Below are positions 1-12,427 of a DNA stretch of 64,000 nucleotides, one piece after another. The stretch's first letter is position 1. Each line of letters begins with the position of its first letter. Below the pieces are notes generated by a model, which was not told the origin of the DNA, ran no database searches, and saw only the letters and a list, made by a program, of their open reading frames with translations. The translations under genes and the position numbers were made by a program. Source of the stretch: Jacaranda mimosifolia (taxonomy: Eukaryota > Streptophyta > Magnoliopsida > Lamiales > Bignoniaceae); the NCBI GenBank assembly GCA_018894105.1, contig CM032117.1, positions 39,350,501 to 39,414,500 on the forward strand, read 5' to 3'.

Positions 1-720
1 TAATTACCTACATCAAATGGATGTGGTCAGATATAATCACAAAGATGTAATAAGTACACGTGTACAATAAGATTAGTTATACTTACCTACTGGAACTTTT
101 AGCCCATTAGCCTGGTTGACAGCCGCGCGTAACACCCTGCTATTAGCAGTGGAGCCTTCCCATCCGATAAGTATGTAAATGAAATTCATTTAGCGATTGC
201 ACACTCCAAGGACGTTCACAACGATTTCACCCTTTCTAGACCAGTACCTTATTTTTTCACTAGCTGGTACACAAACTAGTATGTAGGTGCCATCAAGGGC
301 GCCAAGACAACCCTAGTGCCAAAATCAAAATAATATGTAATAAGCAACCTGAAAGGATTTCCATGGGTCACTAGTACAGTCCTTACTGATGGGTTGAAGA
401 TCGACAAGGAACAATGGACTAATCTTTATAAGTACCTTTACACATTGCTTGAAATACTTGCTTATGGTATGACCGAACCTCTTGAATTATGTCTGACAAT
501 CCTATTTTTCTTATGATGTGCAAGTATGGACAAAAATGTGGCCATGAATTCCCACAAATGTTTCATGTCGTAGACCCCCTACGTGCTCAAGCAGATAACA
601 CAGCCTACCGAATGCATTTCTATCCATACACAAGTTATCCAAGCACGCTTGGTCATCTAATTCAACAATCTCGCGCAAATGTTTTACTTGATCAGGTGTC
701 TTGGCAACCACGCTCCACCT
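1..720 (-). pseudogene. PIF/Harbinger (HARBI1-like) transposase fragment, cut by the window edge
   Basis: Reading leftward, about 711-511 encodes an N-terminal helical region of the type found in plant HARBI1-like nucleases (key stretch ELDDQACLDNLCMDRNAFG, then a histidine/lysine stretch HHKKNR across a frame break). Further left, about 330-60, comes the start of the DDE nuclease: GALDGTYI with the first catalytic Asp, [14 protein letters not shown], and then GWEGSTANSRVLR. In this family the enzyme excises and inserts PIF/Harbinger elements together with a separate SANT-domain partner. Stops and frameshifts separate the blocks, so this is a dead copy; the C-terminal part lies outside the window. 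The sequence differs from the second Harbinger transposase near 42 kb, so it comes from another subfamily. No inverted-repeat end was found for it. Confidence 0.8.
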
Positions 721-2819
721 CCTAGGAATTCTATATCACATACCCCTCGTACGACAACCATTTATACGGTATGCACGGTAAATGTAATAAATGCACAAAA
801 TCCTCCAGAGCAAAAAGAAATACATCAACATGAGAATATGGAGTCTGGTAGTCAAGTGCGTCAGAAAACCCTACTAGAAGATCTAAACGTAAATCGAGAA
901 TTAGGGGAGTCACATATCATTGCCAGATATTATGGACATACATGGTTAAAGTTCTTTAATAAAGTCTAACTATATGGGCTCTGAATTACAAGTACAAAGT
1001 GGGATGAAATGTCTTAATTAGAAATATTGTGAAGCTAGTCTTTCAAATTGATTCTGTATGAAACTAAAGTTGGATGTCATGGGAATCAGGCTGGTGTAAT
1101 GCAACAAGTGAATTATGGTGCTCATATGTACACAACTTTTGACACGAGTTAACTAGCGTATCTATCAGAGGACTATACATACAAGTGCAAAATCTTTAGC
1201 TAAAATGACTCTATGGGATGAGAACTAAGACATCACTTGGAAATTTTTTTTGGGACAAAATAAGATGCAAATACACTGCCATAAGGCTGAAGCAAAAAGG
1301 TTACTAATTGTTGTGCACATTCAAACACATAAACACGTAAGTGGCACTGGGAGGTTGACTCTAGTTGTACACTAACATTACAGTATTTTGCTTCCCCAGA
1401 TTTAGCAGGCCAAAAAAAATAAAATGTACATTCAGGCAGTTATTGAACTTTGGCAGTGACAACATTAAAAGTCATAGTCGTAGCTTAACCTTCACACAAC
1501 AATCTTTTACAGTTGGTGAAACTATGACAATTGTCATTTATAAAAGAGGGAGAAAAGACATTATTCAATCGAAAATTTACAGAGTTCTTGAAGCGTAAAG
1601 ACAAACACACAGTTTATGCACTTTTGAAATTTTTTAAAAACAAAACAAGAACACATGAAAGATGTATAAAAAAAGCAAAAAAGAAAGAAAAAAAACTCAA
1701 CTTACTTCGATAGCAGTTCAGTTGTTTGATTTTTGTTGCTCCATCCCTTAACCACTTCCGACGTGAAGATAAAACTCCAATCGACAACTAGTGAAACAAA
1801 TGCACAGCAAATAAGCCCACTGGAATCTTTATTTGAGCATAAGTGTGAGAGATCAGAATTATTGGCTGCAAAAAATTAAAAAAAAAAAAAGACAAAAAAC
1901 ATGAAATAAAATGCTGTCGGGAGGTCGCCCCTAATGCTATGAATACCTTGGCTGCGAAAATGGCCATAAACTAATGTGATTTATTGTGGATCGCGTACCA
2001 CTACCCTAGGGCTCCAACGTGAGGCTTCACTGAGAAAGGGGATTCCAGAAATGAGCGTATGCTGGGAATGGGTTTATTCACGTTATTACAAAGGGCATAA
2101 TTATATAATGCCTTCAGATGCACAAGGATAGAATGGGCTTTTTGTCTAAGAAGGAGTCACAACAATTGACCGAGATTGCATAGTCGTGGCCCAACACACG
2201 CAATTATAATCAAGGCCAATCTGTTCAACAGTTGCTGGCCGTGGATTATAATGTGGAAGGCCCGCAAAATTAATGGTGCATATCAAATGACAAACAAGGA
2301 GAGATTGGCTCATCTATTCTCACCTAATGTGGGGTATCAAACGTGCCCTTAAAATATTAGGTAATATTACCTTTTACTATTCTTTTTCATTATTATTAAA
2401 TTGTCCCTACTAGACTTGCATTGAAAGTGAATATATATATATATGTTATACTTAAAAGTAATATATAGAAAGCATATTTGGCACACTCCATATCCAAACA
2501 GTTTTTTTAATATCCAAATATAGTTAATAAACAAATTATTAATTTATTATTGAATTGATAGTGTTGAGCTTTCCATCTTTGGCTTAATAATCCATAACTA
2601 GCATAAACCCATGCTATACATGGCATATTCACTTAATTAAATTAAATAAAATAAATTTATAAATGTATAATTAATTTATTGTATTTTTATAAATATAATA
2701 TTATTTTTTAAATTTAATCAATAAAATATTATTATTTTTTAAAATATATTATTTCGAACAATTAATTAATAACGCCAAATATTAGAACAAAAAATAATAT
2801 GGTATATTAATATTAAGTA
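721..2819. other. Intergenic stretch with no recognisable gene
   Basis: AT-rich sequence with scattered stops in all frames. The short open frames at 679-969, 1365-1598 and 1531-1713 show no domain and no convincing splice structure. It may include the remainder of the Harbinger element that starts at the left edge, but I saw no terminal inverted repeat to mark its end. An (AT)n run lies near 2433-2444, and 2640-2820 is very AT-rich. Confidence 0.5.
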
Positions 2820-3498
2820 AAACTTAGGGCAGCAACTTTTGGCCTCTAAATTACCTCCAAAATATGGAAAAATGGTAGCAAATCTCGCGCTCCAAAGCAC
2901 CTAGCCGCGATTGGATTGTCTCCTTGAAACTCCTCTTCGATCTATGAAGAACTCTTCTTCAAATGCTATATCTTATTCATCAACAACAAGCACTTCGATT
3001 GTAGTGCCTCTAAAGATATCCACACACTTTTCACACTCTAGATCATCACTCTTTTGCTAGAATTAAAATGAGGAAGAAGGAGGAAGAAAGTGGAAATTGT
3101 GTGAGGGAGTTGGAAGTTGGAGAGAATCTAGAAGGGGTAGTTTTTCTCAACACATAAGATAATTTGGGAGGAAAAAATGAGATGGAATGGCCAGCCATTA
3201 TTGTGTGATTAGGGGGTATTTATAGTATATGATGCACCCCTCACATGCTCCTTACGCCTTGCCCACTTGCATGCGAAGTGTGGTTCTAATTTTCACTAAT
3301 TAAAATCTAATTTTAATTAGGAAAATAAAATGCCACATCATTTTAAAATGGATCCTTCCATTTTAATTTTTTTCTCCAAAATTAGATTCACTCTTTAATT
3401 AAATCAACTCATTAATTTAATTAAATCAACTTTACTCTTTAAGTTGACTTAACTAATAAATTGTCACATGACCCCAATTAAATTAACTCTTTAATTTA

Positions 3499-4829
3499 GG
3501 GTATTGTTATTTGCACTCTAATATTTATTGTTGGCACTCCACTTGGTTTTTAATTTATAGGAATGGGCTATTATATCCCTTTATTTTCAAGATATCGTTT
3601 AGTTTAAATTACTGGACAATTATGCCTTTAGTGTACTATTCTTTATCTTATTAATCTTGATTAATTCCTAATCTTAATTCATTCCATGTCAAACTTGATG
3701 GAGCACAAATAAATGAACAGATTATCCCATCTCTAAATTCAATCACCTCACTGAATACACGTCTATGAACTTCAATAGAAAAATGATAGCACTACTACAA
3801 AATAATATATTTTCACATCCCAAATATGGGTTTTGTTTTATTTCATAAAGACTGATGTGTAAAATTATTTCAATCCAAAAAGTGAAATAAAGGAAGAAAA
3901 TAGTACTGCACCTTGTTACTTAGACCTGGCAAAAAATCATCCATACTGTAGGTACCTAAAAAAATGTGAATAATAGGCCTCATTTTCTTTATCCAATAAA
4001 ATGTGGGTAATTTTACCCCCGCCTAATTACCTGTCAATTTTTGACCCAACTCAGGGGTACCCACGGGTAACACATGAACAATCATAAATATATATATATA
4101 TATATATATTAAATTTCTCTAATTCTCATAAATAATTTGAAGGATATAATACATTTTTCTATAATAACAACAATGTTTATGTGGTATTTAATTTTTTCTT
4201 TTAAAAAACTTTTGACATATAATGTGATTTAATTTTGAACTCCAAAATATAATATAACTTAAAATCGATAGATGTCTAAACATTTAAGTTGTACTTTTCA
4301 AACTAAAATACTTGACATACTTTAAGTACTTATTCAATGTAATGTTTAAAATTTTGTAGCCTCTTTTTTTACTTTTTTTTTTAAAGTAATATTTGAATAA
4401 TATTATGTAAATAAAAAAATACATATTAATTTACCTTCAAGTATAAAAAAAATAAAAATATCGGTACATGTAGGTTACCCAACATCCATAATCATGGGTA
4501 ATGTGTCCACTATATCGTATCCAATAAAAATGGATAATTTTACCTATGGGTAAATTTATCCAACTCGTCATTATCCATTCTTGGGTTACCCACTGGTACC
4601 CATTTGCCAAGCCTATTATTATTTTATATTAAGTTGGACAAGTTGAGGTAAAATGTTTTCATGAGTAACAAAGTTGAAAGTGATAATTATTATATTAAAT
4701 GGTATATTAGTCTTGCAAATTAAAATAAATGCATTTGAAAAGTAAGTAAATATTTTGGTCAATAACCTAACACAAAAATTTAGAATGGAGTGTGAATAAC
4801 AAATTTTGGAGTGCAAATAACAATTCCCC
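3499..4829. mobile_element. Non-autonomous terminal-inverted-repeat element (Mutator- or hAT-like) with TTAATTTA target duplication
   Basis: The ends are inverted copies: GGGTATTGTTATTTGCACTC at the left and the reverse complement of GGGGAATTGTTATTTGCACTC at the right. The 8-base direct repeat TTAATTTA lies at 3491-3498 and 4830-4837. The matching empty site is visible in the related LTRs near 33060 and 50635 (CTTAATTTAATTGG). There is no transposase frame inside. Eight bases fits hAT, but the terminus looks more like Mutator-like MITEs, so the superfamily is left open. A second element (3921-4615) sits inside it. Confidence 0.8.
3921..4615. mobile_element. hAT-like non-autonomous element nested in 3499-4829
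   Basis: The ends are inverted: TAGACCTGGCAAA at the left and TTTGCCAAGCCTA at the right. The 8-base flanks TTGTTACT (3913-3920) and TTATTATT (4616-4623) match at 6 of 8 positions, consistent with an old hAT target duplication. Both subterminal regions are rich in GGGTA/TACCC motifs, as in the hAT elements at 7482 and 30809. There is no coding sequence; an (AT)n run is at 4087-4110. Confidence 0.65.
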
Positions 4830-4886
4830 TTAATTTAATTGGTCTAATTTAACTCCTTAAATTATTTGATTAATTTAACAATTTAA

Positions 4887-5172
4887 CACTATGTTTAGTT
4901 TAGGGAATTTGATAAAGAAAGGAAAATATGAGGGAAAAGGAAAACAAAATTAAAGAAATATAAAATCTCAAACTTGTTTGGTTGTAGAAGAAAATAATAA
5001 AGAAAGGAATGGAGGGATGAATATGTTGAAGAAGGGGAGAGAGAGAGCTTAAAAGGGTTTTTCTCTCATTTTCCTCCCTATTTTGTAAGGAAAACTCATT
5101 TTCCTTAAATACATTATATTTTTCCCTAAGTTTTCCTTTCTTTAGCATATTTCCTACTAACCAAACATAATG
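4887..5172. mobile_element. Tourist-like (PIF/Harbinger) MITE with TAA duplication
   Basis: This 286-bp insertion has inverted ends CACTATGTTTAGTT / CATTATGTTTGGTT (the second read from the right end inward). TAA repeats at 4884-4886 and 5173-5175, the 3-base target preferred by PIF/Harbinger. The related LTRs at 33100 and 50685 have the uninterrupted sequence CAATTAAATTGATC. The open frame spanning it on the - strand is chance. Confidence 0.8.
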
Positions 5173-6386
5173 TAAATTAATCAAGCCATTGTGACTAACT
5201 CTTAATTAATCCACTTGGTCTCTTCCAAACTCAATCAATTAAATTATCTAACTCCTTAGATAATTTATCTATTTCAAATTAGAATGCTCTAAGCTTTTGT
5301 GTGTGGCTCTTTAGGTTCACCAATTAATTAGATATGGGCTCACAACTCTTTGTGATTTAGTAAATATTAGATATTCCGATTAGTCTAAACTCTTTTATAT
5401 TAATCACTCTTCCAATTAATTTCTATTAATTGAAAAGTACCCAATCTCTATAATCGATATCTAGCACAAACCTATGGAGTCCAACCAATTGGATGAATTA
5501 ATTTTGAGTGAACCTTTACCGCTTATGATTACCATGCAAATATGGTCTTTCCATTTTCTATATCCCGAAAGAGGCACAGGGCAAGATATTTGTCAGTTCC
5601 CTAATAGCCTCGATAACTATTTTATATTCTTGATATTTGATTCCTAATTATGACCTCAACTTTGGAAAACTCATTTTCCAAATTGTCATACTACCTTGCA
5701 CAATAATTTCTTAGAAGCGATTATCATAAAATACATAGGAGATCAATCCGTTCTTCACATACGGCGAAACGGATCCCATCTTGGAACTCACCAACATCTC
5801 TACTTAGATAGCTTGTAACCAACCTAAGCCCCGGGCGACCCGCTATGTGGTCGGAGCAAAATTAAAGTACAAGGACCTAAATACAAAGTTACCGTGGAAT
5901 CTCAAGTCAAAGGACTAATTATATACACTATCATAAGCTAGAGAATTTCCCACTACCGACGTGCCACTCCGGCTACCTCGTGGATTAGGCAAGTCTTCAG
6001 TGAACTTGTTTTATAACAAGTACTTACTAACATGCATCCATGTGTTACATGGATTGCCCATGAAATAGGACAATATCCAACTCTTTGGAGTATGCATCGT
6101 TAGTGTAAGTCTATCCGAATTTTAGATGCCTTGTCTCTTAAGATTCTATAACTTGGAATGTTTAAAATTATGACCATAGAGACTAATTTCATGATCATAA
6201 TCATATGTGTGATCAAGTCTCATAGTCTAGTATGATTTAAGGACTTCGACCAAATGCATGTAAAGAATATCATAAATGCATAAAATGAAGATAGCCATTT
6301 TATATATCATTTAATCAAGATTGTTACATGAAGTAATTCTACATGCCAATCTAATTGGTTTGCGGGGAAGGGGCACTATTCCAATA

Positions 6387-7424
6387 GTTTTATCTTGGTT
6401 TAATTATTTTTAATAAAAAATTAAAGTTCAATAAGATTTTTTTTAAATTCTTGGTTGTCAATATATTATCTAATTCTTTATATTTTAAGTTTTAACTTAA
6501 TATATACTTAAGTCTAAAGTAATCTTGAAGTGTTATAATTTTTAAGTTTTTCCCAACAACTTTTAAGCCATCAATCTTGCATTCTATATCCTTCTCATAT
6601 ATTTTTATTTCTCAAAGCAACTACCAATTAGTTTTTGGTTGCTTAATATTTTCTTCTTTTTAATAAAGTATATAATCATATCATAGACTTTTATCTTTGG
6701 AAGTTTTGAATTTTTTTTGTAACTTCTAGCTGAATAATCTTTAAATTTATTTTTTATGAAATCATGTATATGAGATGTTTTTATATGTTCCAAGCTTCTA
6801 AATACTAAAATTTAAATTTAAATTTTACTTGACCATTTTTTGAAGTAATATTTAATTTTACTAATTACTTGACCATTTTTGTGATATTTTTATTTATTAT
6901 TATTTTTTTTAATTATGTTTATAATTCAATAATAACATTAATATATAATAATTTTAAAGAATTTGTGGGAATAATGCTAGTTTTTTTTATAAAATATAAA
7001 TAAAGATAAAACTATATTATAATTAAAAGGTAAGAAAATTAAGGTCTCAGGTTATGAATCCACGTTAATGTACGAGATATAAATATTTTAAAAAATAAAA
7101 ACGACAATGAAATACTAAATTTTGAAAAATAGAGAAACAAAGGATTTGATAACTTTCCTACAAATTTTGCAACAGAAATTCATTAGTGAGAAGAAAATAT
7201 TAACTCGAATATAAAATATCAGTGAAATATCCCATCGAAAATATGCTGGAAAAGGTTTCGATAAAAGTCAATCAAAATTCCACTAGAAATCACTTGAAAA
7301 AGTCCATTTTGCAATGGAAAATTTCAACTTTCCCTTTAAAAATTCCATTGAAAAATTTACATTTTCTTATGATATTTGTATTAAATCCTACGACCCTTTA
7401 TATATGTATATGAAGTAGAAGAAA
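6387..7424. other. AT-rich intergenic sequence, nothing recognised
   Basis: A very AT-rich kilobase between the copia LTR relic and the large LTR retrotransposon. No domain, splice pattern or inverted-repeat end was found. Short frames at 6605-6793 (-) and 7222-7413 (+) have biased composition and are not believable genes. Confidence 0.5.
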
Positions 7425-10400
7425 TGTAACACCCCGATCGGGAGGCGTCTGCTCCCGTCTGAGGTGCTACTCACTCTATACTAGGCCTGTAAATGGGTAG
7501 GGTATTACCCTACCCAGACCCAAAATGTCATACCCATACCCATACCCGTACCCATACTTATTAAATAAAATGTAATGGTATGGGTAGGGTCTATACCACC
7601 CATGTACCCATACCCATACATTACCCATTACTTTATATTTAAATTTAATTTATGAATCTAAAAATTGTTTATACCGAAATCAAATTTATATTAATGATAA
7701 ACTTTTTATATATAAAAATTATAAATATGTGAATGAGCGGTAACAATTAAATAAATTTTTTTATTAAAAATTAAATTAAATCAATAAAATTAATAAATTG
7801 AGATTGCAATTTTAAAAAAAAAAATTGAAATAGCATAGCAACAGTTGAACACTTTTTATTAATAAAATTAATAATGGAATAAATATTTTTATAAAAACAG
7901 TTAATAAAATTAATTTTGCTAATGAATAAAGTTTATTAATATAGAAATTAACTGTTTTTATAAAATTAAATATAGAAAAAGTTTTTGCTCTTAAACTGTT
8001 TTTATTAACTATTTTTTTAATAAACTGTATATAAACCGTATTTTTTTAATAAAATGTTTTTATTCACTATTTTTTTAATAAACTGTATGTTTTTTTAATA
8101 AACTATTTTTATTAACTGTTTTTTTAATAAACTGTTTTTATTAACTTTTTTTAATAAACTGTTTTTTTAATAAACTGTTTTTATGAACTGTTTTAATTAA
8201 CTACTTTTAAACTGTATTTTTTTTTAATTAGCAAAAAGTTTAACTGCTAGTAATATTAATAAAGTTTAACTATTATATTAATAAAATAGTTAATTTAATT
8301 AGCAAAAAGTTTAAAATTAATTAATTTAAATTTAATGATTAAATTAAATATAGAAAAAAAATTATTTTTTGTTGTCATATGCAAAATAATATTTTACAAC
8401 AAAAAATAATTTTTTTAGTATATATTAAGAAAATTAGTGTATACATTAAAAACATAAGTCTAATAAACTAGACCCAATGGGTCTTGGGTTAGTTAGGGTA
8501 GGGTAGGATTAGGGTCTCATTCTTTTGGGTATTTTAGGGTAGGGTAAAAATTGGGTATTTTTGTATGGGTATTTTAGGGTATGGGTATGGGTAGGGTGAT
8601 ACCCTACCCATTTACAGGCCTACTCTATACCATAAGTCTTCTGGATAACAGAAAATATATTTCTCAAAATCCAGAGTATTTAATTTCTACAAGCAGCATA
8701 CAATAGAGGCTCAACTATGAACCGAAATATTATGGGTCACACTTAACACCTCTACCACCTTCATTACCTCATGTGGCACGTGGGTTAGCCTATCTTCGTC
8801 ACTTGTTCTTATCTAGGGTAAAGAGCGAAAAATAAAAATAAAACAATGTAAGTTCGGATAACTTAGTGAGTTATCTTAGCAATAACAATAGAATAACAAT
8901 TTCTCAAATATGACATAGGAAACAAATAGAGGCATTAAAATTTCTAAAAGTCACCAGAAAAGGTTTTAGTCAAAGTTTAAAGTGTTCCATCTCACCATTG
9001 TCTCATACCAGTGATGAGACTTCACAAAACTCACTGCTTTTTTGTAGAAATTTGACTTTCAAGGGTGACCAAAGAGTCAATATATATATATTTTTATTTA
9101 AGGAACACAATTGACTAGTGAAATTAATCAAAATAAATAAATAAATGCTTTTACAATTTTGCTGTTTGTGGTTCTCCTACCTTGTCACTTCACTTTCGAA
9201 ACATGAAAATCCTTATTCCTCTAATGTGCCAAGTGATCGGCTCGGACACTGAATCACTTATTAGGCATGGCTAGCCGCATGCTGCTCATAGACGGCTACC
9301 TCTAGCTGGTCTGTGAGTAGGAATTATGTATACATCGCGTATGGGTATCAGCCGAAAAATTTGTCACCGTCGGTCTGTTCCACCCAGTCGTCTTTCATAA
9401 CCGATCCCAGGGCCCATCCCCAAGGGTATTAAGTATATCACTGTTATCATTGAGTATGTCCGACAACATTTCACTGAATACTTTAATTCGCCATAATAAA
9501 CAAGTACTTACTAAATTAGCACCAAGCTTATTCTAAGATAGACATGGCAATGATAGAAAGATACACTTCAAAATCCCTTTTTAGTTATCGCACACAATCG
9601 TCAATTTCACATAAATACCATAAATAAAAATCAATAGGGATCATAATCAGCATAAAGTGGCGATGTGTGGTAAAATTTTCAACATATAGATTAAAAGGAA
9701 TCAAGCGACCAAGATATATAACAAGTATATATGCATTCTTTCCCCAACAAAGAAATCTCGTACTAACGAGTATAAAATCTCTTGGGAAAATACAAAGAAA
9801 TTCCCAGTCGTATGGTCGCTCAGGCCCTAGCTTCCTAGTAAGTTCGAGAACTATCAGAAGATAACCTGAGTTATCATTCTATCAATCCTCTGATTCTTAA
9901 ATATAAATATAGTTAATATCTTTATCAAACTTAAGGTTATTCCGACACTCGAGTTCAATTATATCTTATCTCAAATAGATTTAATCTTCCATCTACATGA
10001 TACTTTAGTATTACAAGACTTTATTTACTTGAGCCCAATAATTCCCACTTTATTGTCTTAATGTTTTAACCGTCTTAATAGCTTTACATGCTCGAGCCAA
10101 CTCAATCCTCAAACTACCCTTAACAAACTCTATTCGTCAATTTACTTATTTTATAGTACGTGATGAGGGTCTAGGTTCCTAAATCAGTTGGGTTTTACGA
10201 GTCCATCAGATCCCAGTTAGGTAATTCTTTTCCATTTTAATGTTTATATGACTTAATCTTCGGATTAAGCTTAACTAGACTTTATTCCCAACATTTTACG
10301 TTATTGAGTCTAAAGACATAAGCTTAAGTCAATCTTGGTTCCAATTATATTCGAACAACCTTAATTTAATAAATATTTAATTAGAATCATAAAAATCAAT

Positions 10401-11387
10401 TGAATTAATATTTGATATGAAATTTACCCAATTGGATCGAATCGAGATCCAAGTTCAAGCCGAGAATAGTCCAGACGAGTCTGGAATTTAACTCTGAGCA
10501 AACTACCCAAAAATCGCCGCACACGCCGCCGCTGGAGATGGAGGCCACCACCACCGGGTGTGCCTCGTTGAGATGAACAGAACGCCCCAATAAATTTTAA
10601 ATTTTGCCACTTCCTTGTTGACGAATTCACTAAAAACAACCACGAAACCCTAAGTCATTGCCGTCATGCCACCACATTAATTTCTCCACCACCACCAATC
10701 GAAACCCCAAATTGGTGATACCGCTACCTTGCCCATGAGATTCCGACCAAAACCCACCAAAACTCATCTCCGTTCTGGCGCTGGAAATGGCAAAACTATC
10801 ACCTTCGCTGAGCTCCTATTTTTCGGATGATATCGCGGTTGTTTCTTGGTGTTTCTTATATAGTTTCACTTCTCTCAGCTATGGGAACCTAACTATGGTG
10901 TTACTTTCGAGCTTCACGGTCATTTTCTGGTGCTTCACACATCAGGTAAGGGTTAGGTAGATTATAAGAATTTGATTAAATTATATCCTCAATCCTATAT
11001 ATATAAATTATTTTTCAGCTTCTTCAATTTGACCCCCAAATTTTTCACCGCTTTCAATTAGACCCCTGAACTTTTAAATTGCCTTCACTTTAGTCCCCAG
11101 ACTTTAATTAAGTCCTCTAATTTCTATTTCTTACACTTTGACCCTAACAATCCTGTTTTTGGGCAATTAAGTCCAAATTCAATTATTTTAAAGTCCTCCA
11201 ACTTTAGCTTGCCCACATTAGCCCCTTAAACTTTATAATTTTAGATGATCGAGTCCTTCTTTTATTTACAATTTAATCCCCTCGATTGTAAATATTTAAT
11301 TCTAGACTGTAATTAAATCAAACCCAAAATTAATCTAACCAAACTTATCGATTTCACATTTTTTAATTTCAAAATTCGGGTGCTACA
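7425..11387 (-). repeat. 3' LTR of the LARD-like element, split by a hAT element
   Basis: On the - strand it begins TGTAGCACCCGAAT at 11387 and ends CGGGGTGTTACA at 7425. Removing the 1,141-bp hAT insertion and one target copy leaves about 2.8 kb, the same as the other LTR without its MITE. The small frame at 9667-9864 recurs in the other LTR (18587-18784) with few changes, because the two are copies; it is not evidence of a gene. Confidence 0.9.
7482..8622. mobile_element. hAT-family non-autonomous element with perfect 8-bp duplication
   Basis: Perfect 16-base inverted ends TAGGCCTGTAAATGGG are flanked by CTCTATAC at 7474-7481 and 8623-8630. The other LTR, near 17550, has the empty site (CACTCTATACTACAAG). 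Both ends carry many GGGTA/TACCC repeats (7495-7630 and 8480-8610), typical of hAT subterminal transposase-binding clusters. The centre (about 7985-8220) is a degenerate array of AATAAACTGTTTTTATTAACTG-type units. There is no transposase. Confidence 0.9.
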
Positions 11388-12427
11388 GCTCCCCCCTTAA
11401 GGGAATCTAGTCCCCAGATTCCTCCCTAACATATGAAAGATCGTGTAGTGTCATTACTTACCATCTTACTATTTCAAAGAATAATTTTTGTTGCAGTTTT
11501 GTACCTCTTTTAATCTAATTGGTTCCACCTATTCCTTTTTCCAATCTCAAGTGACTTTTATTTATTGTAGAAAAGTGGAAATTCTTCTTATTAGGAATCA
11601 CTGTTGCGGGTTTCTTTGTTTACTCATACTCACTTGAACATTCCATCTTCCATCATGTGTTTGGAGTTGTTTTCCATACCTTATGTCCAACAAGATCATC
11701 TATTCATATGTCTCAAGTCTTTCCAAGGTATGTATGATCATTTCCTCATGACCCCATTTTCATTTCAAGACATAGGCATATTTGATATTTTCTTAAGTTT
11801 CCCAAAGAAGGGTAAAACTAGTTATCAAGATTAATCTATCTCTTCTTAATTATTTTAATAAGTGGATCTACAAAGCTTAGGAAGACCATATTTGACACAA
11901 ATTGTCAAAGTCTACGAATCCTTTATTCCTGATATAGTCTTCAATCTTCTTCAGCTTATAGTGGTCCCAACTTTGGTGTGATCAAATTCTAATTCCTCTC
12001 AAGAAATCATATGCTTTGCAGTACTTCAATTCCAAATAGAGCTTCACATATGCAAATTAGATATATAACTTTATTCCTCTTATTCTTTTGATTCAAATGT
12101 CTATACTTAGATAATATACTATAACCCATATTTTTTTCAAGAAGTTCCATTAGCTTACAAGAGAGATTTCGTTTTAGTTGGGCAATCCAAAGTGACAAGT
12201 CATATATTCTTAAGGGGGTAATTCTCTTGGGGTATTTATGATTCCTTTCACGTAATCTAATTTTTGGTGAAAACATAGACGTATAGAATAATTTTGTGCA
12301 TTCTATAAGCGAAATAATAACTAGCACAAGTTAATCCTCTTCTTCATTTCATATGATCTCTTCATACATTTCCTCATGTATTAAGGTCGCCAATCCTCCT
12401 TATTTAAGTGAATGAACATATCCATCA

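Larger units (their letters stand above)
2820..6386 (-). repeat. Copia-type LTR relic (probably solo or truncated), split by three DNA elements
   Basis: Its right end (TATTGGAATAGTGCC on the - strand) and the stretch 5280-6386 align by eye at roughly 75 percent with the LTRs at 32077-34257 and 49655-51895: the same order of blocks, such as the ATCCAAC...TTAGATGCC block and the CATAGTCT...CCAAATGC block. A TATA-like CTATAAATA on the - strand near 3216 matches the U3 TATA of those LTRs. After removing the insertions at 3499-4829 and 4887-5172 it is about 1.9-2.0 kb, close to the 2.2 kb of the intact LTRs. The left boundary is uncertain (about 2820); no primer-binding site or coding interior adjoins it, which favours a solo LTR. 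Confidence 0.65.

Noticed and set aside
4900..5184. 94-codon frame on the - strand
   Set aside because: Spans a Tourist-like MITE and crosses its target duplication.
9667..9864. 65-codon frame repeated almost identically at 18587-18784, which looks like a conserved gene pair
   Set aside because: Both lie at the same place in the two LTRs of one element; identity reflects LTR duplication, not selection.
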